Positions 8,471-15,799 of a DNA stretch of 64,000 bases are shown here, in pieces. Position numbers and translations under genes: made by a program. The DNA comes from Paenarthrobacter aurescens TC1 (lineage in GTDB: Bacteria; Actinomycetota; Actinomycetes; Actinomycetales; Micrococcaceae), in contig CP000474.1 in NCBI GenBank assembly GCA_000014925.1, forward strand, positions 62,001 to 126,000, read 5' to 3'. Under the pieces are notes generated by a model that had not been told where the DNA came from, made no database searches, and saw nothing but the letters and a program-made list of their open reading frames with translations. Within the stretch, counting starts at the first letter, position 1; each line of letters begins with the position of its first letter.

Positions 8471-8830
8471 CATCCTTGGGACAGGCTCGTTGGCAAGAAC
8501 TTGAACTGAATCACGACACGTTCCGTCCTCTGGGTTCACTACTAAGTCGTGACAGGCTGCAGGGCGCACTCCGGATGCGGAACAGCTGCCACAGTCGATG
8601 AGGAGATGAGACCCTCTTGTCGGCTGGTCACGGCGCACGAGCAGGGCCCCATCTCTCGGCTGGCCGGCCGTGCGTGTGTCCGCTGGCTCAGCGGACAGTG
8701 TGGCCGGCTCTGACTTAGACCACCGGGGCCGGCCACATCCGGAGCGTTTTTGGTCCTGGCCTCAGGGCCAACGTTATGATGTCCGGGTTCCGTTTCTTGC
8801 CTTGATCGGGCGCTGGAGGATGAAGACCTA
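8471..8830. other. Intergenic region, 360 bp, no credible gene
   Basis: Open frames here have non-coding composition (long Ser/Arg/Pro runs). The only structure I can support is a promoter-like pair near its right end: TTGGTC (8751-8756) and TATGAT (about 8776-8781). Between them is a short TGGCC/GGCCA palindrome. It would drive the hydrolase gene from about 8788. Confidence 0.4.
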
Positions 8831-9973
8831 ATGCTGACGACGCGGCGAATCATGGCCTGCCTGGCGTTCCTTGTCCCGGTTGCCGGGCTTTCAGGGTTCG
8901 CGGTGGTCATGGCCTCCAAGATCGTCAAACGGGGTCCCAAGGACTATCGCCGGGCTGAGATGACGGAAGACGGACGACGCATCCGCATCGACTTGGACGA
9001 CTACACCAAAGCCCCGGGCGACTTCGGCGTTTTCGATCCCGCGACAGAGAAGTACACGCGAGTCGGCGAGGTCACGCTGATCAATGAGGACAAGAAGTAC
9101 GTAGAACGGCGGGTTGATTCTCTTGGGTCCGCCACGGGTAGTCTGGGGCCAATCGTCGACTGGACCCCGGACGTGTTTTTCGAGCCGTCTTCTGTCGGAG
9201 GAAGCTACAAAGAGGTGGACGTCCCCACGGAGTATGGTGCGGCGCCTGCATGGCTCTTCGAAGCTGAAAACACGGACGTATGGGTGATCCATATCCATGG
9301 CAGCTGGACCGACCGTTCCATCATGTTCAGAGACGTCCACGCATTCAGTCCTTTGGGATTCACCTCCTTGGTCCCCACATTTCGCAGCGACCCGGAGGTT
9401 AGCCCACCACAGGCCGAATCGAGTCACCTTGGTCAAACGGAATGGCGTGACGTGGAAAGCGCCGTGTCCTACGCCGTAGCTCATGGAGCCAAGCGCATTG
9501 TTCTCTCCGGCTGGTCAATGGGTGGGACCATTGCCCTCCTCACAGCGGAGCACAGCGCCCACCGGGACCGGATCGTAGGGCTTGTCCTGGTAGGCCCCGT
9601 CACGAGCTGGCGGAAGGCCATCGCGGCAGGGGCAGTGCGGGCAGGGGTGCCGGCAATTGGTGCCGGCCTTGTTATGCGCCTGTTGGAGGCTCCGTTGTTC
9701 GCCAGGATGCTCGGGCTGGAGGAACCGATCGATTTCGATGCACTTGACTGGGTGGACGTACCTAGCCGGGTGGCAGTCCCCACCCTCGTCTTGCACTCCA
9801 ACGCAGACCAAGAGGTGCCTTGGGAGATCTCGGCCGCGTTCCAACGTGCGAATCCGGCCACCGTCACCTTGATTACACTCCCTGAGGCTCACCATACCCA
9901 GGAGTGGAACGCCTCGCCCTCTGCCTTCACCAATGAACTCAAGAGCTGGGTCAGCAAGACGATCCTGAATTGA
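8831..9973 (+). CDS. Alpha/beta hydrolase (membrane-anchored, lipase/esterase-like)
   Basis: This 380-residue protein has an N-terminal hydrophobic anchor (about 8-28), a pre-domain and a C-terminal alpha/beta hydrolase fold. The nucleophile elbow is GWSMGG (Ser229), the oxyanion HG is at 156-157, the acid is Asp326 (HSNADQEV) and the base is His354 or His355 (EAHHTQEW). Substrate is unknown; the shape suits an esterase or acyl hydrolase at the membrane face. GGAGGA lies about ten bases before the ATG. Its stop is six bases from the stop of the convergent membrane-protein gene. Confidence 0.8.
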   Translation: MLTTRRIMACLAFLVPVAGLSGFAVVMASKIVKRGPKDYRRAEMTEDGRRIRIDLDDYTKAPGDFGVFDPATEKYTRVGEVTLINEDKKYVERRVDSLGSATGSLGPIVDWTPDVFFEPSSVGGSYKEVDVPTEYGAAPAWLFEAENTDVWVIHIHGSWTDRSIMFRDVHAFSPLGFTSLVPTFRSDPEVSPPQAESSHLGQTEWRDVESAVSYAVAHGAKRIVLSGWSMGGTIALLTAEHSAHRDRIVGLVLVGPVTSWRKAIAAGAVRAGVPAIGAGLVMRLLEAPLFARMLGLEEPIDFDALDWVDVPSRVAVPTLVLHSNADQEVPWEISAAFQRANPATVTLITLPEAHHTQEWNASPSAFTNELKSWVSKTILN

Positions 9974-9979
9974 CTAAAG

Positions 9980-10894
9980 CTACGTCTGCGCGTCCAGCTT
10001 GGCTTCAATGTGGCTGATCCGGCCCTGAACAGACTCCGGGAACTCCATCAAGTTCACCCGCTCGTAGTTGTGCAGGACTATAAGGCTCTTGTAGACGCCA
10101 TTTTCGAGTGTCTCGTTGAAGAGGTCCCATGCCGGACTGACGCGCGACCGATCTGCATTAACCCGCATTCTCATCGCAGTCAGCCACAGGGCATCGATCA
10201 TCCAGAGACGCAACCTAGGGAGCTGCTTGGACAGGAAAAGAATCAGCCACCCCGCCGCCGTCACCGTGAGGCCTATATAGAAAAGGCGGTCGAACCAGGT
10301 TCCGATCGCTCGGGCGAAGTCGTCCCAGGGCGAGAAGTAGTACAGCACCACATACGCGATATGGCAGGAAACAGCCACTGCAACCACCATCAAGCCCGCT
10401 GAGAATGTTGCGTATGGTCCCTTGGCGTTGTGCCGAAGCATGTAGATGATCCTGAGCACGGTGAACAACAACGCGAACATGTACGTCCCGCTGTACACGG
10501 CAGTTGCCAGCTGGTCCATGCGGGTATCGATGAAGTCGGCAGCCGTTGGAGCTTTGTCCGCAATCAGGGAGAAGCTGGCAATCATGACGGGAATGCTCAG
10601 CAGCGGAGCGTAGTAGGTCCATCTGACAACGGGTACATTCGCCAAGCGCCGCACGCTGTCGTTGAAGAAGAAGATCGCCAGCAGCGCGAAGATGGCCTGA
10701 AGCAGGTTTGTCACGTTGACGCCACCGAGGTGGCTGTCGATGTCCTCCAAGGGTGTCACCGTTCCCAGGACATAGAGAGCCGCGAGTCCGAATACTGACG
10801 CCACCCACGACGTCCGGGATTCCGCCACTTTGATCACCGATGGGATCCGAAGGAGGCACAGGGCGCTCAGCAGCGCGAAAAGCAGCAGTTTCAT
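9980..10894 (-). CDS. Seven-helix membrane protein (MAB_1171c/DUF6545-like)
   Basis: This 304-residue protein has seven predicted transmembrane segments (about 2-16, 28-46, 61-77, 92-112, 130-150, 163-186, 203-221) and a cytoplasmic tail of about 80 residues. The layout resembles actinobacterial MAB_1171c-type proteins, labelled putative transporters without direct proof; the match is by architecture and is tentative. It is the last gene of a three-gene operon with an EspR-like regulator and an ImmA-like peptidase; the gap to the peptidase gene is six bases. Base composition is visibly lower in GC than the flanking genes. A sensor or receptor role is equally possible. Confidence 0.6.
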   Translation of the reverse strand: MKLLLFALLSALCLLRIPSVIKVAESRTSWVASVFGLAALYVLGTVTPLEDIDSHLGGVNVTNLLQAIFALLAIFFFNDSVRRLANVPVVRWTYYAPLLSIPVMIASFSLIADKAPTAADFIDTRMDQLATAVYSGTYMFALLFTVLRIIYMLRHNAKGPYATFSAGLMVVAVAVSCHIAYVVLYYFSPWDDFARAIGTWFDRLFYIGLTVTAAGWLILFLSKQLPRLRLWMIDALWLTAMRMRVNADRSRVSPAWDLFNETLENGVYKSLIVLHNYERVNLMEFPESVQGRISHIEAKLDAQT

Positions 10895-10900
10895 GGTCTG

Positions 10901-11347
10901 TTATAGGAAAGGATCAGGATCGGACGAGCTGCGTGAACGGGTCTTCTTCGACATCTCGAAAGCGAAGTCCTCCACCCACCGTTCCACGGGATGATTTGGA
11001 ACGGACCGGCACGTGACACTGATTGCGTCCGCGGTTTCCCGCAGCATCTCCTCGGAGAGGTCCGGCAGAGCCAAGGCCATCTGAAAGCTCTCCAAGTAGA
11101 TGTGTCCGAGCTCGTGATATATGCAGTGAAGTTTGTATTGTTGCGACTTCTGCGGGGGAAAATAGACGTTGATGCGGTCTTCGAATTCGGCTTTGAATGC
11201 CGTCAGCGCACCCCAGGACTCCTTGTACTCGATCAGATTGATCGGCTTCTTGCAGATCACGGCCAAGCGGTCCACAACTTCCTTCATGGACGTGGTGCCG
11301 TCACCGCATAACTCTCGAACCTTGTCCTGAACCGACGGGAGAGTCAT
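10901..11347 (-). CDS. ImmA/IrrE-like zinc metallopeptidase
   Basis: This 148-residue protein carries HELGH at residues 78-82, the zincin motif. A downstream acidic helix (VERWVEDFAFEM, about 121-132) could supply the third ligand, as in ImmA/IrrE proteases. ImmA cleaves the repressor ImmR, and IrrE cleaves DdrO. By analogy this enzyme could act on the HTH protein encoded just upstream; that is inference. The start overlaps the regulator stop (ATGA at 11344-11347). At 148 residues it is a minimal peptidase domain with no DNA-binding part of its own. The tail ends in a Ser/Asp-rich stretch. Confidence 0.75.
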   Translation of the reverse strand: MTLPSVQDKVRELCGDGTTSMKEVVDRLAVICKKPINLIEYKESWGALTAFKAEFEDRINVYFPPQKSQQYKLHCIYHELGHIYLESFQMALALPDLSEEMLRETADAISVTCRSVPNHPVERWVEDFAFEMSKKTRSRSSSDPDPFL

Positions 11348-11793
11348 TCATCCTCACCGTTCATCGACGCATCGATAATCCTGGTGATTGTCCTTAGCGT
11401 TTCGGGCGAAGTTGCCCCAAGGTTTCTCGCGGCAAAATTCTTCACCTTGAGCTTGCGCATCTGCACAAGGAACTCCATCCGCGCTTCTACCTCGGGAGGA
11501 GTCTCGCTGTTGAGATCAACGAGGTAACTGGCTGGTACGGAAAAAACGAGCTCGGCGATGCCCTTCAGGAGTTCTTGATCCGTCACCAGGCTGCCAGTGC
11601 CATTGATTAAGTACGACCACCGTGTTCGCGACATGTGGATTCCGTGAGCAGAAAGTGCTTCCTCGACATGAGGGTAAGTGAGCGCCGTGTTGTTATCGGA
11701 CTCCCAGATATCCACCAGGATGCCCATGCGATCCGCCAGGCGCTCTTTCTTCTGTTGTTGCGTTAGGAACACTCTGGGGGCCCCATTTGCCAT
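11344..11793 (-). CDS. EspR-like helix-turn-helix regulator
   Basis: This 149-residue protein has an HTH region at about 40-90 (VEEALSAHGIHMSRTRWSYL, then VPASYLVD) and a C-terminal helical region (about 100-145). The order closely follows mycobacterial EspR: an HTH with an MS-x-L-S type recognition helix and a YF/YL-x-D end, then a dimerisation domain containing MRKLKVKNFAARNLG. The start ATG 11793 has AAGGAG eight bases upstream; the frame continues to 11844 but without such support. It heads the operon with the peptidase and membrane genes, and a palindrome at 11909-11923 is a likely autoregulatory site. Confidence 0.7.
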   Translation of the reverse strand: MANGAPRVFLTQQQKKERLADRMGILVDIWESDNNTALTYPHVEEALSAHGIHMSRTRWSYLINGTGSLVTDQELLKGIAELVFSVPASYLVDLNSETPPEVEARMEFLVQMRKLKVKNFAARNLGATSPETLRTITRIIDASMNGEDE

Positions 11794-11908
11794 CGTTAAA
11801 GCTCCTTCAGCCAAGGTCAGCTGTTTATGGTGCGACCGCTGCACAGAGCAGGCGGACAGCCGACAAAGAATTTTACCTGATGCTGTTCACAGCGTATAGG
11901 CCATGAGT

Positions 11909-11923
11909 TACAACTGAGTTGTA
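11909..11923. promoter_or_regulatory. Palindromic operator candidate of the HTH-peptidase-membrane operon
   Basis: TACAACT-G-AGTTGTA is a perfect 15-bp inverted repeat, 116 bp upstream of the regulator start. On the minus strand it is followed by a possible -10 (TATACG, about 11892-11897), so a bound protein would overlap the promoter spacer or -35 region. Confidence 0.5.
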
Positions 11924-12390
11924 CATGTGCGGAGCATGTCTGTAGGCTGTCGCTTACTTGATTTCTTGGGGGATTCAAGTCCACACCGCCGAAGCCCGCC
12001 CTGGGGACAGGTTCTCAGGAGCCGGGTTTCGGCGGCACTTACCGTGGCACTGTCACGAACCCTGCCGGCATCTCTCGTCCCCGGAGCGGATCCTGCTCAG
12101 ATTACCTGCGCTGTCTTGCGTAATGAATCACCCCGGTGCGCCACATAAAGCGCGGGAGAGAAGTGGCGCTTGAGGGGATGATCTGTGGGGCAAAAAGGAC
12201 TGTCGGAACGACCACTGCCTGGAGGGGTGGATCTGGAAGCCAGTCGGTGAGTTCCCTGATGGGCCTTGCCCGGATTGCGTGGCCGAGGACCAGGGTCAAT
12301 CTGGGGACCAGGACCAACTCGGGAAACCGTCCGGCCCAAGCGTGCTGAGGAGTTGGCAGCGCAGGGTCCTCCGCAGATAAGCGCGTCTCT
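11924..12390. other. Intergenic region, 467 bp, no supported gene
   Basis: Several 70-80 codon open frames overlap on both strands (for example 12097-12339 minus and 12136-12348 plus). None has a convincing ribosome site or recognisable domain. A weak hairpin (CTTGATTTC...GGATTCAAG) lies near 11953-11978. The region may hold remnants of a decayed gene, but I cannot show it. Confidence 0.35.
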
Positions 12391-13653
12391 TTAGGCGACC
12401 GCCGCCGTCGATGCCTTCCGCGCTATCAGCGCGACGCCCGCTGAGGATGCGAGGAAGACAGCACCCAAGACTGCCCACCCCAGCGCACCATGTTCGACCA
12501 CCGTGGCGGTCACCACGAGCGGTGCGAGCATGGCGCCCAGCGCTGATCCCATACCGAACATCCCTTGGTAAGCGCCGGCTTGGAGTGGGTTGGCGAGCTC
12601 GAAGCTGAGTCCCCAGGCTCCCGCTTGCGAGAGGATTTCCGCAAACGCATGAAGGAGAGCTGCGCCGCACAGCAGGGCGATGGCGGCGATGACCGGCGCT
12701 CCGCCCGCCGCTGCGTAGAGCACGCAGGCTACGGCCATGAGCACCCCACCAGTCAGCACGATCTTTCCTGCACGGCGAGGGTGGTCGGTGCCCCGGGAGA
12801 GCGGCACTTGCAGCAGGACGACACACACGGTGTTGATGACAAGGATGACGGATATCAGGACCTCCGGGGCACTGGTGTCCTGTGAAATCCACAACGGAAC
12901 ACCCATTTCGGCGAGTCCGAACTGCATGCCAAAAATACCGGACAACACGGTCAGCAGTACGTAGCGACGGTCCCTGAAGGGGGAGATTCCGCGCTTCGGT
13001 GCCGGGGTGGCGGGATCATGGCGCGGTGCGTCTACACGCTTGGGGAGGCGGCGGAGGTGCAGGGCGCTCAGGATGTAGACCACACCGGCACTGATCATCA
13101 TTCCCCGGAATGCGTCGGCGGTTCCGGCCAACAGTGCGAGTCCGGCAATCATGCCTCCAACAGCAATGCCGAGGTTGGTGACGGTGCGGAGGACTGCGCG
13201 CGCATTCACACGGTGAGGGCCGTCGAAAGCCCTGGCGATGATTGCGGAACGCGTGGCGTTCGCACCCCGATCGAGGCCTACCGCGATGCAGGCAAGCACG
13301 ACGGCGGTACTGAAGTTGCCGGCGAACGTGTAGGTTGCGATCGCGAGGCCTTGGGTGGCTACCATCCCGACCAAGAGCCGGCGCGCGGAAAAGTGGTCGG
13401 CAAGTCGACCGCCGATATACGAAGTTGCGACGCCGACGCCGCTGGAAACCGAGAGGATCACTGCGATTTCCACGGCGTTCAGGCCGACAAAGCGGCTGAA
13501 GTACAGCACGGTCAGGGTAAGGAAGATGCCGCGGCCCAGTGTGGAAACGAGGATGGCTGAAGCGAGGATCTTGAGGGTGGGATCGGAGAGTGCCACGCGG
13601 AGGGTGCGCTGTGGGGCAGGAGCGGTGTCTGCGGGGGATTTAGTCACACCCAT
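12391..13653 (-). CDS. MFS transporter (12-helix efflux-type)
   Basis: This 420-residue protein has about twelve hydrophobic segments in two six-helix halves and a loop-2/3 motif (IGGRLADHFSARRLLV) matching the MFS signature GxLaDrxGrrxxl. Length and pattern fit drug-efflux-type MFS exporters. The substrate is unknown. It is divergent from a DUF5937/ArsR-type regulator 50 bp away. That arrangement is typical of a regulator controlling its transporter, which is inference. No strong Shine-Dalgarno precedes ATG 13653. Confidence 0.85.
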   Translation of the reverse strand: MGVTKSPADTAPAPQRTLRVALSDPTLKILASAILVSTLGRGIFLTLTVLYFSRFVGLNAVEIAVILSVSSGVGVATSYIGGRLADHFSARRLLVGMVATQGLAIATYTFAGNFSTAVVLACIAVGLDRGANATRSAIIARAFDGPHRVNARAVLRTVTNLGIAVGGMIAGLALLAGTADAFRGMMISAGVVYILSALHLRRLPKRVDAPRHDPATPAPKRGISPFRDRRYVLLTVLSGIFGMQFGLAEMGVPLWISQDTSAPEVLISVILVINTVCVVLLQVPLSRGTDHPRRAGKIVLTGGVLMAVACVLYAAAGGAPVIAAIALLCGAALLHAFAEILSQAGAWGLSFELANPLQAGAYQGMFGMGSALGAMLAPLVVTATVVEHGALGWAVLGAVFLASSAGVALIARKASTAAVA

Positions 13654-13703
13654 AGTTCTGCCACCCCCTGACAGCGGTTGGAATTGATGTAGCTTAATGC
13701 TTC

Positions 13704-14657
13704 ATGTTGAGGTACGAATTGTCAGACGCAGACCTGGGCGGCGTGCGTTTTGGCATCTCGCCTTTGTGCGAACTTGGACTTTCCTTGAGGGCTATTCGCG
13801 ATCCCAGCCAGTACCCACTTCAACTACCTTGGTTGCGTCGGACAGAAGAGGCCCGTTCGCGCCTGGACCACGAGGGTTTGCTGGCCCTGGTTGATGACCG
13901 ATTGTGGACGCCGGACTTCCTGAACCCCCGGCCCGAGTCCCCACTCACCCGGATCGACGACGAGTTCGCGGCATTGGAGCGGATTTCCGCCGAGCAGTTT
14001 CATGGTGACCTCATCCGGGTGCACGGCGATGTTCCGGCTGTTTTCGCCGGCCCTGTAGGTCCGGCGATCCGGCGAATGGTCCGTATCCTCCGGGAGTTCT
14101 GGGACACCTGTTTCGCCCCGCACTGGCTGCGGATGCGCACCATCCTGGAATCGGATATCGTCTACCGCGGCCGGCAGATTGCGCAGGGCGGCCTGTTCAC
14201 CATGCTCAACGATTTGTCCGGTGCAGTGGAGTTCGACGGCCGCGTCATTTCCGTGAGACTGAAGAACCCGGCGTCGCGGACCGAAACGACTGACGGTCTG
14301 GGGTTGACCCTTGTTCCCACCATGTTCACCCGCAGGGCTTCTGCTCCCGTGAACCACGGCGACCCGCCGCTGCTGATGTACCCGGCCCGGGGCCAAGGTG
14401 CCATGTGGGAGACCGAGCGGGTCACGAATCCGGCCGCGATAGTCGCCGTGTTGGGTGAGGTTCGGACCAGCCTGCTCACGGCCCTGGCTGCTCCCGCCTC
14501 GTCCACCGAGTTGGGCCTTCGTTTCGGCGTCACAACGTCCGCCGTGAATCAGCATCTCAGAGTGCTCCGAGACGCCGGACTCGTGACCTCAACCCGCTAC
14601 GGACACAGCGTGCTCTACTTCAGGAGCGAGCTGGGCGCGTCGTTGCTGTTGGGGTGA
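13704..14657 (+). CDS. DUF5937 / ArsR-type winged-helix transcriptional regulator
   Basis: This 317-residue protein has an N-terminal DUF5937-type region (about 1-240) that is probably the ligand or oligomerisation part. A C-terminal winged helix of ArsR type follows at about 250-310 (LGLRFGVTTSAVNQHLRVLR, then DAGLVTSTRYGHSVLYF). No metal-binding cysteine pair is present in the recognition helix, so a metal sensor is unlikely. It is transcribed away from the MFS gene, with a 50-bp shared promoter region. A -10-like TAGCTT (13690-13695) eight bases before the ATG suggests a very short leader. Confidence 0.8.
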   Translation: MLRYELSDADLGGVRFGISPLCELGLSLRAIRDPSQYPLQLPWLRRTEEARSRLDHEGLLALVDDRLWTPDFLNPRPESPLTRIDDEFAALERISAEQFHGDLIRVHGDVPAVFAGPVGPAIRRMVRILREFWDTCFAPHWLRMRTILESDIVYRGRQIAQGGLFTMLNDLSGAVEFDGRVISVRLKNPASRTETTDGLGLTLVPTMFTRRASAPVNHGDPPLLMYPARGQGAMWETERVTNPAAIVAVLGEVRTSLLTALAAPASSTELGLRFGVTTSAVNQHLRVLRDAGLVTSTRYGHSVLYFRSELGASLLLG

Positions 14658-14667
14658 TCGCTGAGGC

Positions 14668-14703
14668 CGCCCGACGGCGGCAGGCGGGTGCCGCCGTCGG
14701 GCG
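14668..14703. terminator. Bidirectional terminator-like hairpin
   Basis: A perfect 15-bp stem with a six-base loop lies between the convergent regulator and DHFR-like genes. A short T-rich run follows on the plus side (GTCTTT). Confidence 0.65.
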
Positions 14704-14704
14704 T

Positions 14705-15256
14705 TCAGTCTTTGCGCAGACTGTATGTGCTGACTACGTTGCCCTTACTGGTGGCGTACTGGTTCTCGAGAACGAGCCGGTGCAGGGGATCGCCGTCTTC
14801 GAAAAGTCGTCGCCCGCTGCCCGCCACCACAGGGTGTGTCATCAGGGTGAGCTCGTCGAGGATGCCCGCGAACAGCAGCTGTCGGACCAAGGAGATGCTG
14901 CCGCAGACAGCGATTTCGCCGCCTTCCCGCGCCTTCAGGTCGGTGACGAACTGCTCAACATCACCCTCGATCAGGTGCGAGTTCTCCCATTCAAGGGGCT
15001 CGGTGAGGGTGCGGGATGCAACGAACTTCTCCACAGGGTTGATGAAGGCTGCAAAGTCGTCGTCTTGCTGCGCGTTCGGCCAATAACCGGCCCATTCCTG
15101 GTAGCTGACACGGCCCAACACCACGGTGTCCACCGTGTTGATCATTTTGGTCAGTCCCGCGCCGAGTTCGTCGTCGAAGCTGTCGAACTGGAACTTGAAG
15201 GGGTCCTGAACTACGCCGTCCACTGAATGGAAAAGGCCAGCGGTAACTTTGCGCAT
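14705..15256 (-). CDS. Dihydrofolate reductase family protein (RibD C-terminal type)
   Basis: This 183-residue protein has the DHFR/RibD_C fold: N-terminal KVTAGLFHSVDGVV, then TVVLGRVSYQEW, and a C-terminal EIAVCGSISLVRQLL nucleotide-binding segment before the LTLMTHPVVAGSGRRLF strand. Such proteins are common in actinobacteria and reduce pterin- or pyrimidinone-like substrates with NADPH. The true substrate is unknown, and it is unlikely to be the housekeeping DHFR. The ribosome site AGGAGA stands five bases before ATG 15256. Confidence 0.85.
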   Translation of the reverse strand: MRKVTAGLFHSVDGVVQDPFKFQFDSFDDELGAGLTKMINTVDTVVLGRVSYQEWAGYWPNAQQDDDFAAFINPVEKFVASRTLTEPLEWENSHLIEGDVEQFVTDLKAREGGEIAVCGSISLVRQLLFAGILDELTLMTHPVVAGSGRRLFEDGDPLHRLVLENQYATSKGNVVSTYSLRKD

Positions 15257-15294
15257 GTGGATCTCCTGTTGGACGGCGGCGTTGAACGGCGCTG

Positions 15295-15621
15295 TTAGGC
15301 GGCGCGGCTGGTGGTTTGGAGGATGCGAGGCGCAAGGGCCGTCACGTTGCCGAACTCTGCGGGCAGACGGACCGGCACCTCGTGGAGCGCGGCGTACCCT
15401 TGGAGTTGATCCAACGCGTCCTCATCAATGGTCGCTTGGGTAAGGTCCATTTCAACTCCGAGGCCACCGCCCAGGCTCTTGGTCCGCTGGACCACGGGGT
15501 AGAGCCCCTGGAGGCTCAAAGTGGTCACACGACCGGTCGCTGCGATCTGGATCAGTTCGCCGTCAACGTCGACGCGAACAACTACGGAGAGCTTGTCGCT
15601 GGCCAATGTACTGCCTTTCAT
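15295..15621 (-). CDS. Hypothetical protein with STAS-like pattern
   Basis: This 108-residue protein alternates strands and helices (LSVVVRVDVDGELIQIAATG, then GVEMDLTQATIDEDALDQL) in a way that recalls STAS domains of anti-sigma antagonist type, but no conserved phosphoserine motif is clear. The start is uncertain: ATG 15621 lacks good Shine-Dalgarno spacing, and TTG 15606 is possible. It may be co-transcribed with the DHFR-like gene downstream (38-bp gap). Confidence 0.5.
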   Translation of the reverse strand: MKGSTLASDKLSVVVRVDVDGELIQIAATGRVTTLSLQGLYPVVQRTKSLGGGLGVEMDLTQATIDEDALDQLQGYAALHEVPVRLPAEFGNVTALAPRILQTTSRAA

Positions 15622-15799
15622 CCTTGCTGCCACGCTGCAGCGCCCCCCAGCGTATGCGTCGAGTGTGACCTGCGCAACATTACGACGGCGGAACTGCCGC
15701 CAGCGCTGCGGTCACATAGCACGTATTCCTGCGAGGAAACTGTATTCTCTACCGAGAGGCCTCTATCAGGCCATCCATAGCCTGAATATTGGGGGAGAA

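Noticed and set aside
11950..11985. tRNA-like T-arm (GGGGATTCAAGTCC)
   Set aside because: No matching acceptor, D or anticodon stems can be drawn around it.
12097..12348. Overlapping 70-80 codon frames on both strands in the 11924-12390 gap
   Set aside because: There is no ribosome site, no conserved motif, and competing frames on both strands. They may be remnants but cannot be called genes.
15521..15799. Upstream extension of the FG-GAP protein
   Set aside because: It overlaps the divergent gene and its promoter, and would put 93 residues before a normal signal peptide.
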